Shown piece after piece: positions 1 through 8,700 of a stretch of DNA of 64,000 nt; the stretch's first letter is position 1; each line of letters opens with the position of its first letter. This DNA is from CAZUGO01 sp964619935 (lineage in GTDB: Bacteria > Planctomycetota > Phycisphaerae > UBA1845 > CAIVHJ01): assembly GCA_964619935.1 (NCBI GenBank), contig CAZUGO010000036.1, positions 6,743 through 70,742 of the forward strand, read 5' to 3'. The notes under the pieces are model-generated. The model did not search any database and was not told the DNA's origin. It saw only the letters and a list, made by a program, of their open reading frames with translations. Position numbers and translations under genes: made by a program.

Positions 1-1446
1 GCAATCGGTCACAAACTGCAGCGCTGCGGCCGCGTTGATCCGGCCGTACCCGTACAGCGGATCGAATCCAGGAGCACCCAGGTCGTCGGTGCCGGTCCGC
101 AGCGCCACCCGAATGACACCGGGGCCCAGGTCGGCGGCCGCCGAACGCAGCGCCGCGGCCAGCCCCGCGACGTGGGTGCAGGCCATGCTGGTCCCGTCAG
201 ATCGATAATAGCGTGCGTCACGATCGAACGCCGGCACGAAGCGGGCCCCGGGGACGTAATCCGGATCGCCGAGGTACAGGTCCGTGCCGGCGCCGCGCAG
301 CGACAGGATGTCCACGCCCGGAGCGGCGACGTCGATGATCTGGCCCCAATTCGAAAATGCCGCCCGGACATCGGCTGGATCGGTCGCCGCCACCGCCACC
401 ACCGTGTCGATGTTCGCGGGGGTAAACAAGGCGGCGTCGACGTTGAAGTTCATCGCGGCCGCAATGCTCACACAGCCCAGCGCGTCGGCATAGTGAAAGG
501 CGTCAGCCAGGGCCGCGCTGCTGCCGAGCGCCCCGTAGCCGTTATTGATTACCGCGGCGCCGTGCTCGGCCGCATACTGCACGGCCTCGATCAGCGGCCC
601 AACCCCGCCCGGGCCGTCCCCGGGCAGACCCTTGAGCACCATGATCTGGGCCTCAGGGGCCACCCCCACAATCCCCACGCCGTTGACCGGCGCCGCAATC
701 GTGCCGCAACCGTGGGTACCATGCCCCAGGTCGTCCGACGGGTCGGGATCGTCGTTCACAAAATCGTACCCGTGCAGGTCATCGACGTAGCCGTTGTTGT
801 CGTCGTCAAAGCCGGGCACGCCCTGCAGTTCCGCCAGATTGGTCCACAGATTGGGGACGTCTTCATGGGCGGTATCCACGCCGCTGTCGATCACCGCGAC
901 CACCCTCCCGGCACCGCGGGCCCCGGCCGACCACAGGCTGTCCGCCGCGATGGTCTGCAGGCCCCACAAGTCGGGATACGGCTGCCCCCAAGCACCGCTG
1001 CTCCACACCCCGGCGGGAGCCACATAAGGATCATTGGGTAGCCCGGCCGGCTCGAAGCACAGCCCGGTCTCGGCGTACGCGACGGCCGGATGCCGCCGCA
1101 GGGCCGCCACCGCGTCCGACGCAGCGCCGGTGCGACAACGCAGCATGATGATGTTGCCGAGCCCCAGCGATTGATACAATTCAGCGGCGGTTGCCGGCGG
1201 TGACCGAAACAGGCGCCGGCCATCTCTCAGGTCGAACCGCCGCTGCAGCGCCCGCAGCGATGACGATGCCTTACCGTGGACCTCGATTTCGCCGTCGCCG
1301 GAGAGGGTCACCAAACAGGCGGGACCGTACTTGACAATGATGTCGCTCGCACAGCGACCCTCCGGCGACCCCGCCGACACCCCTGGCGGAGCCGCAATGC
1401 TCCCGGCGACGCCGACCCCCCAAATGAATCCCAGCCATCGAATCAC
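1..1446 (-). CDS. Secreted subtilisin-like serine protease (S8), C-terminus cut by window edge
   Basis: Reading leftwards from a GTG at 1446 there is an open frame of 482 codons that runs off the window. Residues 1-24 look like a signal peptide, about 40-130 like an inhibitor-type prodomain. The S8 catalytic triad is clear: Asp187 in VVAVIDSGVD, His242 in GHGTHGCGT and Ser420 in GTSMACTHVAG. Asp/Asn-rich residues between Asp187 and His242 (FDDDNNGYVDD) resemble a calcium loop. The segment holding the expected oxyanion Asn reads AAAMNFN rather than the usual AAAGN. The protein is inferred to be an exported endopeptidase activated by loss of its prodomain. It is transcribed away from the DUF3052 gene, with a TATAAT-type promoter upstream. 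The GTG start is the first plausible one before a signal peptide; no ATG fits. Family assignment is firm, substrate unknown. Confidence 0.88.
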   Translation of the reverse strand, partial: MIRWLGFIWGVGVAGSIAAPPGVSAGSPEGRCASDIIVKYGPACLVTLSGDGEIEVHGKASSSLRALQRRFDLRDGRRLFRSPPATAAELYQSLGLGNIIMLRCRTGAASDAVAALRRHPAVAYAETGLCFEPAGLPNDPYVAPAGVWSSGAWGQPYPDLWGLQTIAADSLWSAGARGAGRVVAVIDSGVDTAHEDVPNLWTNLAELQGVPGFDDDNNGYVDDLHGYDFVNDDPDPSDDLGHGTHGCGTIAAPVNGVGIVGVAPEAQIMVLKGLPGDGPGGVGPLIEAVQYAAEHGAAVINNGYGALGSSAALADAFHYADALGCVSIAAAMNFNVDAALFTPANIDTVVAVAATDPADVRAAFSNWGQIIDVAAPGVDILSLRGAGTDLYLGDPDYVPGARFVPAFDRDARYYRSDGTSMACTHVAGLAAALRSAAADLGPGVIRVALRTGTDDLGAPGFDPLYGYGRINAAAALQFVTDC

Positions 1447-1540
1447 GGTTGTTTCCGATTCGCCCTGATCGCAGCACCCGCCAGGAGCGCCATGATGGAT
1501 CTATGCGAAAACCAGAAATGAACTCCCATGCGTCAATTCG

Positions 1541-1569
1541 ATTATATCGACGACGCCTGACCCCTTAAA
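1541..1569 (-). promoter_or_regulatory. Sigma70-like promoter for the subtilase gene
   Basis: On the minus strand a perfect -10 box TATAAT (1541-1546) lies 17 bases from TTTAAG (1564-1569, a weak -35). Transcription would start near 1535, giving a leader of about 90 bases to the GTG at 1446. The -10 is striking in this GC-rich DNA; the -35 is poor. Confidence 0.45.
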
Positions 1570-1678
1570 ATGAAATCTGATGGGTTCGCGAGCTGCGGCG
1601 TCGCTGATCTTGACAATTCAGCGGCGCTCAAAAACTTTTTTTCTGGGCCACCGGGTCGGTGGCGTGAAAGGAGTGGCG

Positions 1679-2092
1679 TTGGCCGGCTACTCAGGCACCC
1701 CTCTGGCAAAGAAGCTCGGAATCAAGGCGGATACCCGCCTGGTCGTGCTGCGGGCCCCGCCGGACTTTCCGGCACGGCTGGCCCCGCTGCCGCCCGGGGT
1801 GGTGCTGAACACCGACCTCCGCGGGACGCGCGCCTATGACGTCATCGTGTTCTTTGCCGACTCGACCCACCGGCTGACCACCCGCTTCGCAGCACTGGTG
1901 GATCGATTGAGTCCCGCCGGCGGGCTGTGGATTGCCTGGCCGAAGCAGCGTTCCGGCGTTGCCACCGATTTGAGCGGGGACGTCGTCCGCAGGGTCGGCC
2001 TGCGCGCAGGGTTGGTGGACAACAAGGTGTGCGCGGTGGACGACACCTGGTCCGGCCTGCGCTTTGTGGTTCGCCTGAAGGACCGCCGGTAG
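1679..2092 (+). CDS. DUF3052 family protein
   Basis: Small soluble protein of 137 residues that begins AGYSGTPLAKKLGIK, the hallmark N-terminus of DUF3052 proteins, followed by an alternating beta-alpha pattern (RLVVLRAPPDF, AYDVIVFFAD, GLWIAWPKQRSG). The function of the family is unknown; members are single-domain cytoplasmic proteins. I chose TTG at 1679 because AAAGGAG lies 5 bases upstream and it gives the family's usual length. An in-frame GTG at 1664 is possible but has no ribosome site. The frame stays open further upstream (to 1580) without family similarity. It is convergent with the dockerin operon, with a strong hairpin between them. Confidence 0.8.
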   Translation: MAGYSGTPLAKKLGIKADTRLVVLRAPPDFPARLAPLPPGVVLNTDLRGTRAYDVIVFFADSTHRLTTRFAALVDRLSPAGGLWIAWPKQRSGVATDLSGDVVRRVGLRAGLVDNKVCAVDDTWSGLRFVVRLKDRR

Positions 2093-2136
2093 CGCTGCTG
2101 GGCCGGCGCGGGTAAGCAGTCTTTCACCCGTGCGAC

Positions 2137-2182
2137 GGGCAGAGCCCGGACCACGGGGTTCGACTCGTGGTGGGCTCTGCCC
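2137..2182. terminator. Bidirectional hairpin between convergent genes
   Basis: A perfect 11-bp stem, GGGCAGAGCCC (2137-2147) with GGGCTCTGCCC (2172-2182), encloses a second stem CCACG (2151-2155)/CGTGG (2166-2170). It lies between the stop of the DUF3052 gene and the stop of the dockerin operon, where a two-way terminator is expected. There is no T-tract on either side, so it may be a structured 3' end rather than a classical intrinsic terminator. Confidence 0.6.
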
Positions 2183-2199
2183 GCAGCGACAGAAAGCGA

Positions 2200-4926
2200 T
2201 TACGGATCGACCGGGCCCCAGGCCCCCAGCAGCGCTGCCAAGTCCGAACTGTCGACCGTGCCGTCGCAATTGAGATCCGCCGGGCACAAGAACAGTTCGA
2301 TCGGGCCGCCCGCGGACAGTCCGGCGCCGCAGGTCAAGGTCACCGTGCCGCTGCCGTAGTCGTTGGAAAACGACCCGCCGATACGAATGGTGTGGCAACT
2401 GCCGGCGCTGACGATGCCGGACAGCCGCGAAGTCGACTTGGCGCACCCCGCGGTGTCGTCATCACAGTTGAACAGCACCATCGTGTCACAGTCGCAGCCG
2501 GAGTACAGCGCCAGCGCCGTGTCAAAGTCGGCCTGGCCGCAGGTGCTGACGTCCAGGATCCCGCTGCAACTGGCGGTGTAGTGATACCAGATATCGTTGT
2601 AGGTCTGACCGTCGACTTCGCAGGCGCCGTGGGCCGGGCCGTCGGTGGTCGCGCCGCTGACGTTGAACGCTGTGCTGCCGTCACCGACGGGTACGGCCAT
2701 GGCGCAGTCATCATTGGCCGGCACCGCGAAGCATGGCAGGCAGGTCGTGGCCGCCAGGGCGGCACAGGATGCATCCCAGTCGACGTCGCAGCAATCGGAG
2801 TCCAGGTCGCACACGGCGGTGCAGCAATCGACCTGGTCGCAGCCCGCCGAGCCGTTGGCGGCACAGCAATCACCGGCGCCCACAGCGCACGCCGCCGGTG
2901 GACAGGCATCGCACAGTGATTCCGGCAGATACTGCCCGCCCGCCGCTTGGCAGTCCACCTCGTTCAGGATCAGACATGCACCTGGACCGTCGGCGTTGCA
3001 ACAAGCACTTGGCGGCCCGACGCACGGACCCCAGGCGCCCAGCAGCAGGGCCAGGTCGAAGGCATTGACCGTCCCGTCGTTGTTGATGTCCGGGTGCGGC
3101 ACCTCGTCGGGCACGGTGATCAACTGATCTTGTGACACCGAGTTGCCACAGGCGTCCTCCACCGTCCAGGTGCGGGTGATGACCACCGGGCAGGTATCCG
3201 AGGCCGAATCCTGGAAGGTCGGCGGCGGCACCGGGCCGCAATTGTCGCTCGCCGAAGCCTGCCCGGTGTTGGCAGGAGCGGTCGACTCGTAGTAGCCGAC
3301 GGCGATGTCCGGCGGGACGGTCAACTCCGGCGGGGTGCTGTCCTGCACCGTGATGGTCTGTTCGCAGGAACTGGCGTTTCCGCAATCGTCGGTCGCCGTC
3401 CAGGTGCGGGTGATGGTTCCCGTGCCGTTACAGCCGCTCAGGTCGGCGCTGTCCTTATAGGTGACCACCGGAAACAGTGTGCAATTGTCGACCGCGGTGG
3501 CGAAGCCCACTTCCGTGGTCGGCGAGTTCGCCGAAATGACGATGGTTCCGCCGTAGAAGTCAACCCCATCGCTGCCATCGTCGCCGGCGCTGTCGTAGGT
3601 CAGGGTGCCCGAGAAGAAGAACGAACCGTCCATGCCGAAAACCGGCATGTCGGTGGTGAAGTCGGGATTGCTGCCTGCCGCTGGATCGAACCAGTGGATC
3701 TTGCCGTCACTGACCAACTCGCCGGCAATCTCAACGGTGAACAGTGTGCCGCTCTGGGTCAGGTCGTTCTGGGTGATGCTCACGGCACCCGGGTCCAGAC
3801 CGCTGCTGCGGAACAGGCTGTTGATGATCTCGTTGGCCGGATCCGCCGGACCCGACGAAGCGCCCTTGTAATCGCCGATGGACCACACCACCGGCCCGGC
3901 AGCGGCCCGGTTGGCGATGGACCCGTCGACGTTGTCATAGGCCGTGAGCGTCGGGAGGGTCACCGAACCGTCGAAGCTCGGTGCGGGCAGGATCAGGTCC
4001 AGGCCGAACTGGTCAGGAACCGCCTGAAACAGCCCGAACCAACTGAGCAGCCCGTTTCCGGTCAGGGGTGTATTGTCGAAGTTGAATTCGCTGCCGTTGG
4101 TGTTGGCCTGGCTGAACTGGGCCCGCAGATAGGCCTGGTTGGCCGGATTCTCGCCGCCGCCGTTGTCGTTGTAATAGATGGCGACTCCGCCCTCGACAAT
4201 CCCCAGCAGGATGCCGGGCTCGGCGGGCTCGGCGCACTCGATGGCCACGTCCGCCGGGCAGGTGATCTCCGGCGCGCCGCCGTCGGGCACGATCGCCGGC
4301 GAGTCGATCAAGGTGGTGTCCAGCGCAAGGCCCTCGAAACTGAGTTCCGAGTCGAACGGTTGCGTCAGGTCGAAGCCGGCCGACACCGGGGCGCAAGCCG
4401 CGTTGACCGTGAACACCAGGGTGGCCAGCAGGGCGTCGTCCTCGATGGCCGGCTCCAGAGGGGCCACCGACCCATCGAGTCGAATCTCCCCGGGGGCCAC
4501 CTCGGCGGTGGCGATGGGTTGGACATGCAGCGTGAACGGCACCGGCGTGTAGCTGCTCAGGCTGCCGTCGTAGCTCATGGTGGCATCGTCGTACTCCAGG
4601 AACGCCTGAAAACCGGTGGCCGGCCCCTGCAAGTCGCGCAGCCACAGCTCGACGATGACCTGCAGCCCGGGGACCTGGTCATTGGCGTCCGACTGGCAGG
4701 TGTCGGCCTCCAAGGCCAGCGTGCCGCTGTTCGTACCTGAAGTCTGCCGCCGAGCTCGGTCGCGTTCGCGCACCCGGTCGCTCGTGACGCTGGCCCCGCC
4801 GTGAACGGTCTGGTCCGCTGTAAACCGCACGTCCACCTGCGCGGCGGCCGCGGTCCAAATCGGCGCCAGGGTGGCTGCGGCCAGCAGCACCGTCCACCCG
4901 GCGGTTGTCAATCGTGTCCGTTGCAT
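2200..4926 (-). CDS. Secreted multidomain protein: cohesin-like, HYR, Cys-rich, PPC and two dockerin-like segments
   Basis: Protein of 908 residues. Signal peptide about 1-29. A cohesin-like beta-sandwich covers about 70-195 (LQVIVELWLRDLQGPATGFQ, then LRLDGS-type and FDSELSFEG segments). HYR-type motifs follow at about 220 (ITCPADVAIECAEP) and 480-600 (TRTWTATDDCGN, ITVQDSTPPELTVPP). A dockerin-like loop at about 610-635 (DINNDGTVNAFDLALLLGAWG) precedes a Cys-rich module (645-730), a pre-peptidase C-terminal-like domain (735-865), and a last dockerin-like half at 880-907 (ADLNCDGTVDSSDLAALLGAWG). ATG 4926 has GGGAG 8 bases upstream and opens a proper signal peptide; the frame extends to 4971 without one. 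It is the last gene of the three-gene operon and shares its cohesin-like and HYR modules with the first. No catalytic domain is visible; a structural or adhesive extracellular role is inferred. Confidence 0.85.
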   Translation of the reverse strand: MQRTRLTTAGWTVLLAAATLAPIWTAAAAQVDVRFTADQTVHGGASVTSDRVRERDRARRQTSGTNSGTLALEADTCQSDANDQVPGLQVIVELWLRDLQGPATGFQAFLEYDDATMSYDGSLSSYTPVPFTLHVQPIATAEVAPGEIRLDGSVAPLEPAIEDDALLATLVFTVNAACAPVSAGFDLTQPFDSELSFEGLALDTTLIDSPAIVPDGGAPEITCPADVAIECAEPAEPGILLGIVEGGVAIYYNDNGGGENPANQAYLRAQFSQANTNGSEFNFDNTPLTGNGLLSWFGLFQAVPDQFGLDLILPAPSFDGSVTLPTLTAYDNVDGSIANRAAAGPVVWSIGDYKGASSGPADPANEIINSLFRSSGLDPGAVSITQNDLTQSGTLFTVEIAGELVSDGKIHWFDPAAGSNPDFTTDMPVFGMDGSFFFSGTLTYDSAGDDGSDGVDFYGGTIVISANSPTTEVGFATAVDNCTLFPVVTYKDSADLSGCNGTGTITRTWTATDDCGNASSCEQTITVQDSTPPELTVPPDIAVGYYESTAPANTGQASASDNCGPVPPPTFQDSASDTCPVVITRTWTVEDACGNSVSQDQLITVPDEVPHPDINNDGTVNAFDLALLLGAWGPCVGPPSACCNADGPGACLILNEVDCQAAGGQYLPESLCDACPPAACAVGAGDCCAANGSAGCDQVDCCTAVCDLDSDCCDVDWDASCAALAATTCLPCFAVPANDDCAMAVPVGDGSTAFNVSGATTDGPAHGACEVDGQTYNDIWYHYTASCSGILDVSTCGQADFDTALALYSGCDCDTMVLFNCDDDTAGCAKSTSRLSGIVSAGSCHTIRIGGSFSNDYGSGTVTLTCGAGLSAGGPIELFLCPADLNCDGTVDSSDLAALLGAWGPVDP

Positions 4927-4967
4927 GTTGTTGCTCCCTTCAAACAATGCTTCACCCTCCTCAAGGA

Positions 4968-5687
4968 TCATGACGGGCAGTTTCCCCAGGCCCCCAGCAG
5001 GGCGGCCAGATCCGCGGCGTTGACGGCGCCATCACCGGTCAGGTCCGGACAACACGTGACCTGGCCATCACACCCCGGCGTGCCCCAGGCACCCAGCAGG
5101 CCGGCCAGGTCCGCAGCGTCGATCACGCCGTTGCCGGTGAAGTCCGGTGGACACGAGAACATCACGGTGGACTGCCCCAGGGCACCGGTGACTTCGATCC
5201 CGTCCAGCAGGGCCCGGCTGTGGCCGAAGACGCCGATCGCTGCCAGCAACTGCAAGCTCGCCGGACCGGCATCAGACAAGACTTCAAAACTGAAGGTCGT
5301 GATGATCAGGTCGCCGGGGGCCGGCGGCGCCAGCAACTCCGACTGCGGCCTGCCCAGCGCCGTGAAGATGGCGTCTCCATCTCCCAGGTCGGTGTTCACG
5401 CCGTCGGGATCATTGAGGAATCCCGCCAGCAGGAAAGTTGCCTCGGCATCATCCTGGTCGCTGCCCAGCAACTGCAAGGCCGCCGGATCCCATGACAGCA
5501 CGGCATCGACCGCATCAAAGGCCTGCACATTCGGTCCGTCAGAGGCGACCACGAACTGGATGTCCAGCACGGCACCGAGGCACGTGGTTTGTTCGTCCGG
5601 GACGAAAAACAGATCGACCCCATCGGCCGCAGCCGGAGCCGCGGCGGCAAGCACAATCACTAGAACTGCCGCTGTGCGACGAATCAT
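4968..5687 (-). CDS. Secreted cohesin-like protein with a dockerin-like pair
   Basis: Protein of 239 residues: signal peptide 1-22, one cohesin-like domain about 24-165 (LDIQFVVASDGPNVQAFDAVDAVLSWDP resembles the start of cohesins), then two dockerin-like calcium loops at about 176-200 (DFTGNGVIDAADLAGLLGAWG) and 212-236 (DLTGDGAVNAADLAALLGAWG). ATG 5687 is preceded by GGGAG at 9 bases and opens the signal peptide. Its stop is 41 bases before the next gene's start and its start 74 bases after the previous gene's stop, so it is the middle gene of an operon. Cohesins normally bind dockerins; having both in one chain suggests a linker or self-assembling subunit. That role is inference. Confidence 0.82.
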   Translation of the reverse strand: MIRRTAAVLVIVLAAAAPAAADGVDLFFVPDEQTTCLGAVLDIQFVVASDGPNVQAFDAVDAVLSWDPAALQLLGSDQDDAEATFLLAGFLNDPDGVNTDLGDGDAIFTALGRPQSELLAPPAPGDLIITTFSFEVLSDAGPASLQLLAAIGVFGHSRALLDGIEVTGALGQSTVMFSCPPDFTGNGVIDAADLAGLLGAWGTPGCDGQVTCCPDLTGDGAVNAADLAALLGAWGNCPS

Positions 5688-5761
5688 GTCTGCGTGCTCC
5701 CGTGCAGGAACGGCGACCTCCGCTCCGGCGCTTGTCCGGAGCGGAGGCGCCACTCAACGAA

Positions 5762-8700
5762 CTAGCGTCCCGACTCCTGCAACAGGCGCTCGGGATGGGC
5801 CGCGCGGATATGAAACTCCATGGCCCCTGACAAGGTCTGCGGCAATCCGTTGCGGCTCTCGAAGATCCGGACATCCTGGTGGTTGACCACGCCGTCGCGG
5901 TTCAAATCGGACCGCTGGGCAATCCACTCATCCAACTCCGCGGCCTGGACCTCAAACTTCCCTGGCGGGCTCAAGGTGCTGGAGGCGCACGCACAGCTAC
6001 TCAGGGTCAGCCACTCCGACGTCATCAGCGAGTAGTCTTCGCTGCCCACGGCGCCGCCGTTGTTGAAGTCGGCATCGCGGGTTCCATCCCAGGAGCAGTC
6101 GCCATCTGACGCCAGGGCGCCGAACGTCGCGATCAGGAACGTGACGTCGTTGATGTCCACGTCTCCGTCGTTGTCGTTGTCGCCCGGCTCCAGGCTGATC
6201 AGGGTATCCGCCAGGTACTGGGTCCCGCTGGCGCTCAACGTCGACGTGTCCCACTTGGTGTGCTGCTCGTCCTTGGCACACAGCGCGGACCAGTTTCCGC
6301 AGGCCATTTCGAAGGTGGCCGCGGCCCGCACCGGCGTCCCCAGATCGGCGTCGTGGTCAACGAAGTCCATCTCGATGTCGGTGGTGGTGCTGCAATCATC
6401 CGTGACGAAGTGGATGCACCGCGTGGTAGGCGCCGAACCCAGCAACTCGACCTCGACGTCGATCTCGGTGACCGGAGCAACGGTGACGTCGAAGGTGCAA
6501 TCATCCGTGTTTCCGCAATCGTCTTCGGCCGTGCAGGTCACCGCGGTGGTCCCGACCGCGAAGGTCGACCCGCTGTCGGGTACGCAGGTCACCGCCGGCG
6601 ACACGTCGCAATCATCCAGCGCCGTCGGATGCGTGAAGTTGACCACTGCGCCGCACCCGCCGGGGTCGGAATTGACCGAGATGTCGGCGGGACAGGTACC
6701 GATCACCGGATCGGTGGTGTCCTGAACGGTGATGATCTGGTCACACGTGGCCACGTTGCCGCAGTCATCCTCGGCGGTCCAGGTCCGGGTGATCACCTCC
6801 GGGCAGCCCCCGCTGGAGGAGTCACCAAAAGTGATGTCCGGGCTGGCGGTGCAGTTGTCCGTGGCCGACGGTCCACCGTTGGCCAGCGTGTTGTCGATCG
6901 CCAGCGTGTCGACCTCCAGGAAGGTAAACCACATGTAGCGGTGCCCGCCGACCACGGTGGCGATGATGTCCGCCGGGTGGTTGAGGGTCTCGGTCCACAG
7001 CAGCGTGCCGCCGGCATCGCGGAGGTTCAGGTCGACCTCCAGCGTGCCGTCGCCCTGGTCGTGGAAATCCCACTCGAAGGTGTACCACCCGCCGGCCGTG
7101 ATGACATAGTGATTGATCGACGCCAGATCGTTGCGCCGCGTGAAGTTGGTGTTGTTGCTGCCGCCGACCAGAATCTCGCCGGAGGCGTTGCTGGCCGTGT
7201 GGAAAATGAAGTCCCGCAGGTGCCCGCCGGCCTGGTTGTTGGCCGCCGTGGACAGGTCCCAGCCGTAGGTGTCGGCCAGAACCGCCGGGTCCGCCAGATC
7301 CATGTAGACGTCCAACTGGGTGATGAAGCCGCCGTCGAAGGTCGAATCGTACCCACCCAACCGGGTGAAGGCCCCGGTGAAGTCGTCCGGCGGGGCCGGC
7401 AGAACGGTGGAGTCGATCATTCCATGGAACCCACCGCTGCTGGAGGCGATTCCTCCGGTGCCCGACGCCACCCGCGAGACGGTGCTGTTGAAGTGGTTCC
7501 AATTGTTGCCGCCGGCCGCAAACCCGGGGTCTTCAAACCCTTCGAAGTGGGTCAGGGCGGTGTGCGCAGGATCGATGGGCTCATCGCACTCCACGGTGAC
7601 ATTCAGCGGGCAGGTGATCTCCGGAAGGGTGGTATCCTCCACGACGATCTCCTGGACACACGAGTCGCTGTTGCCGCAGTTGTCGGTGGCCGTCCAGGTT
7701 CTCAGGAGGGTCCCGGTGCCGCTGCATCCGGTCAATCCCGAGGTGTCATCGTTCACCGCAACCGCCGGCAGCAGCTTGCAGTTGTCGGTGGCGGTGGCCA
7801 CACCGGTCACGGACTGGGCGTTGGTGGTGACCGTCAGGGCGCCCGCGAAGAAGTCCACACCCGCACCGGAAGCCGCGAGTTCGAGCGTTCCCGAGACGTA
7901 GAAGTCGCCTTCCAGCCCGAAGTTGCTCATGGGCGAATCCGGGGTGCTGGGCGTGAACCAGTGAATGATCGCGTCGGAATTCAGCCGGCCCTCAAAGGTC
8001 AACGTAATCGGCGCGATGCTGCTCAAGGACAGTTCGACGATTTCGATGTCGACTATCGGATCGCCGCCGGCAGGTCCCCGGATGGAGCTGTTGGTCGGCT
8101 GGTTGCTGGGGGTCACCGGCCCGTTGGGTGCATTCGGCTTGTAGTCATTGAAGGCCCAACTGACCGTCCCTGCCGGCGTCGCGCCTGCCGGTGTGCTGTC
8201 GGTATTGTCCACCGCGGTCAGGGTGGGGATGGTCACCGAGCCGTCGTCGCTGGCCAGCGGCCGCACCAGATCCAATCCGAACTGAGTCTGGCCGGCAGGC
8301 AGGCCGCTGAAGATCGACTGCCAGGTAATGCCTGGGACCCCGGTGAGGTCGGTGTTGTCGAAAAAGAACTCGGCGCCGTTCTCGTTGCCCAGACTCACCA
8401 CCGTCCGCAGATAGGCGGCGTTGGCCAGCTCCTGCGGGCCGGTCGTGTTGTAGTACAAGGCAATCCCGCCGGTGCCGACGCCGGTCAGCCCGAGCAGTGT
8501 GCTCGGACCGGTCTCCTCGTCGCACGCCACGCTGGTCGCGGCGGGGCAGGTGATCACCGGATCGGTGTCGTCGGCGGTGATCTCCGGCGAATCCACCAGC
8601 AGCGTCAGCAGCGGGTTGCCCTCAAAGCTCAACTCCGAGTCGAATGCCTGGGTGAGATCGAACGCGACCGAGGTCGGATCGCACTCGGCGGCCACGGTGA

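Noticed and set aside
1610..1615. Perfect TTGACA upstream of the DUF3052 gene
   Set aside because: No acceptable -10 box lies at 15-19 bases, so I did not call a promoter.
2137..2182. tRNA gene suggested by GGTTCGACT
   Set aside because: No acceptor, D or anticodon arm fits around it, and the stem pairs as a nested hairpin instead.
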